Made by a program: the position numbers and the translations under genes. The notes under the pieces are model-generated. The model was given only the letters and a program-made list of their open reading frames with translations, had not been told where the DNA came from and searched no databases. 13,520 nucleotides of DNA from contig JAZORL010000140.1 in NCBI GenBank assembly GCA_045656625.1, positions 1-13,520 of the forward strand, in the 5' to 3' direction. The DNA is from Scatosoma sp045656625 (GTDB lineage: Bacteria; Bacillota; Clostridia; Christensenellales; Borkfalkiaceae). The stretch's first letter is position 1. Each line of letters opens with the position of its first letter. Positions 12,721-13,520 of this stretch are shown piece by piece.

Positions 12721-13520
12721 ATGGCGAATTTATCGGTCAATATTTGTGGCGTACAGTTCAAAAATCCCGTGATTGCAGCATCGGGGACGTATGGGTTCGG
12801 TCGTGAGTTTAACGAGCTTTACGATATCGGCAATATCGGCGGCGTATCGACGAAGGGCTTGACGAACGAGCCTCGTCTTGGCAACCCCGTGCCTCGCATT
12901 GCGGAGTCCCGCGGTGTGATCTTGAATGCGGTCGGCTTGCAAAATCCGGGTGTGGAGCATTTCATTGAAAACGATTTGGAATGGCTTAAATCGACGGGTA
13001 CGGTCGTGATTGCGAACGTTGCGGGCAAGACGCTCGACGATTATTATAAAATTTGCGCAAGGCTGGACGGCTTGGTGGATATGATCGAGCTGAATATTTC
13101 CTGCCCGAACGTAAAAAGCGGCGGTATGGCGTTCGGGATTAAACCCGAAACGGTCGAAGAAGTCACGCGCGTGGCAAAGAGTGCTTTGACGAAAACCCCG
13201 TTGATTGTCAAGCTTTCCCCGAACGTAGAAAGCATTGCGGCGAACGCAAAAGCGGCGGAAAGAGGGGGCGCGGATTGCATTTCCCTTATCAATACCCTTA
13301 CGGGTATGGCAATCGACATTGAAAAACGCAGACCGATTATCGCGAACAATACGGGCGGCGTATCAGGCGCGGGCGTGAAAGCGGTGGCGGTGCGTATGAC
13401 CTACGAAGCGGCGCAAGCGGTGAATATCCCCGTAATCGGTATGGGCGGTATCACGTGCGCGGAAGACGCTATTGAATTTTTGATGGCGGGTGCGACGGCG
13501 GTGCAGGTCGGCACGGCAAA
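12721..13520 (+). CDS. pyrD: Dihydroorotate dehydrogenase, type 1B catalytic subunit (partial)
   Basis: The enzyme oxidises dihydroorotate to orotate with FMN and partners with PyrK. About 266 residues are visible before the window ends; the family usually has about 300, so only the C-terminal tail is missing. Diagnostic features are ASGTYGFG (20-27), STKG (43-46, FMN-contacting Lys45), NAVGLQNPG (69-77) and ELNISCPN (123-130), where Cys128 is the catalytic base typical of class 1 enzymes. VKLSPNV, NTLTGMAIDI, GGVSGAG and GMGGI follow as the FMN phosphate-binding part. The ATG at 12721 follows AAAGGAAAG. The frame is open to the last base. With pyrK directly upstream this is type 1B. Confidence 0.96.
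   Translation, partial: MANLSVNICGVQFKNPVIAASGTYGFGREFNELYDIGNIGGVSTKGLTNEPRLGNPVPRIAESRGVILNAVGLQNPGVEHFIENDLEWLKSTGTVVIANVAGKTLDDYYKICARLDGLVDMIELNISCPNVKSGGMAFGIKPETVEEVTRVAKSALTKTPLIVKLSPNVESIAANAKAAERGGADCISLINTLTGMAIDIEKRRPIIANNTGGVSGAGVKAVAVRMTYEAAQAVNIPVIGMGGITCAEDAIEFLMAGATAVQVGTA

Overview
The window looks like chromosomal DNA from an endospore-forming, Gram-positive anaerobe of the Clostridia. The grounds are spoIIE, a SpoVB-type flippase, an NdoA/MazF-type toxin close to the Bacillus one, a type 1B dihydroorotate dehydrogenase with its PyrK partner, GGAG-type ribosome binding sites and compact sigma-A promoters. Base composition is moderate and even along the window. No insertion sequence, phage gene, tRNA, rRNA or CRISPR array is visible. 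An uncultured gut Clostridia lineage (Christensenellales-like) is my guess; the sequence does not prove it.

Layout. Positions 1-611 (+) hold the end of a MsmX/UgpC-type sugar ABC transporter ATPase with an unusual repeat-bearing acidic tail, closed by a strong hairpin terminator. Positions 663-6663 are all on the minus strand. In transcription order they are a SpoVB-like lipid flippase, pgi (own consensus promoter and terminator), a solitary mazF/ndoA and spoIIE. Positions 6737-8557 (+) hold a small double-LysM protein, a cysteine-containing protein of unknown function and a calcineurin-like phosphoesterase. Positions 8606 to the end (+) are a pyrimidine operon in the order pyrB-pyrC-pyrF-pyrK-pyrD; pyrD runs off the edge. 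No gap between genes exceeds 300 bases.

How the genes fit together. The pyr operon encodes aspartate transcarbamylase, dihydroorotase, the two subunits of the NAD-linked dihydroorotate dehydrogenase and OMP decarboxylase. carAB and pyrE are not in view. The left and middle parts have a sporulation theme: spoIIE (forespore sigma-F activation), a SpoVB-like flippase (spore cortex precursor transport), a LysM protein and a possible coat protein. The last three lie behind sequences resembling mother-cell sigma-E or sigma-K promoters.

Most interesting signals. (1) Three genes (SpoVB-like, LysM, phosphoesterase) have no Shine-Dalgarno sequence but carry a -10-like hexamer 6-7 nt before the ATG, which predicts leaderless mRNAs. 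(2) A perfect 13-bp inverted repeat brackets the putative spoIIE promoter, and one arm contains the spoIIE Shine-Dalgarno. Read-through RNA from mazF could therefore hide that site or terminate there, while RNA started at the proper promoter would not. (3) Sporulation-type promoter matches occur in the 6670-7050 region next to an unrecognised protein with three internal strand-like repeats.
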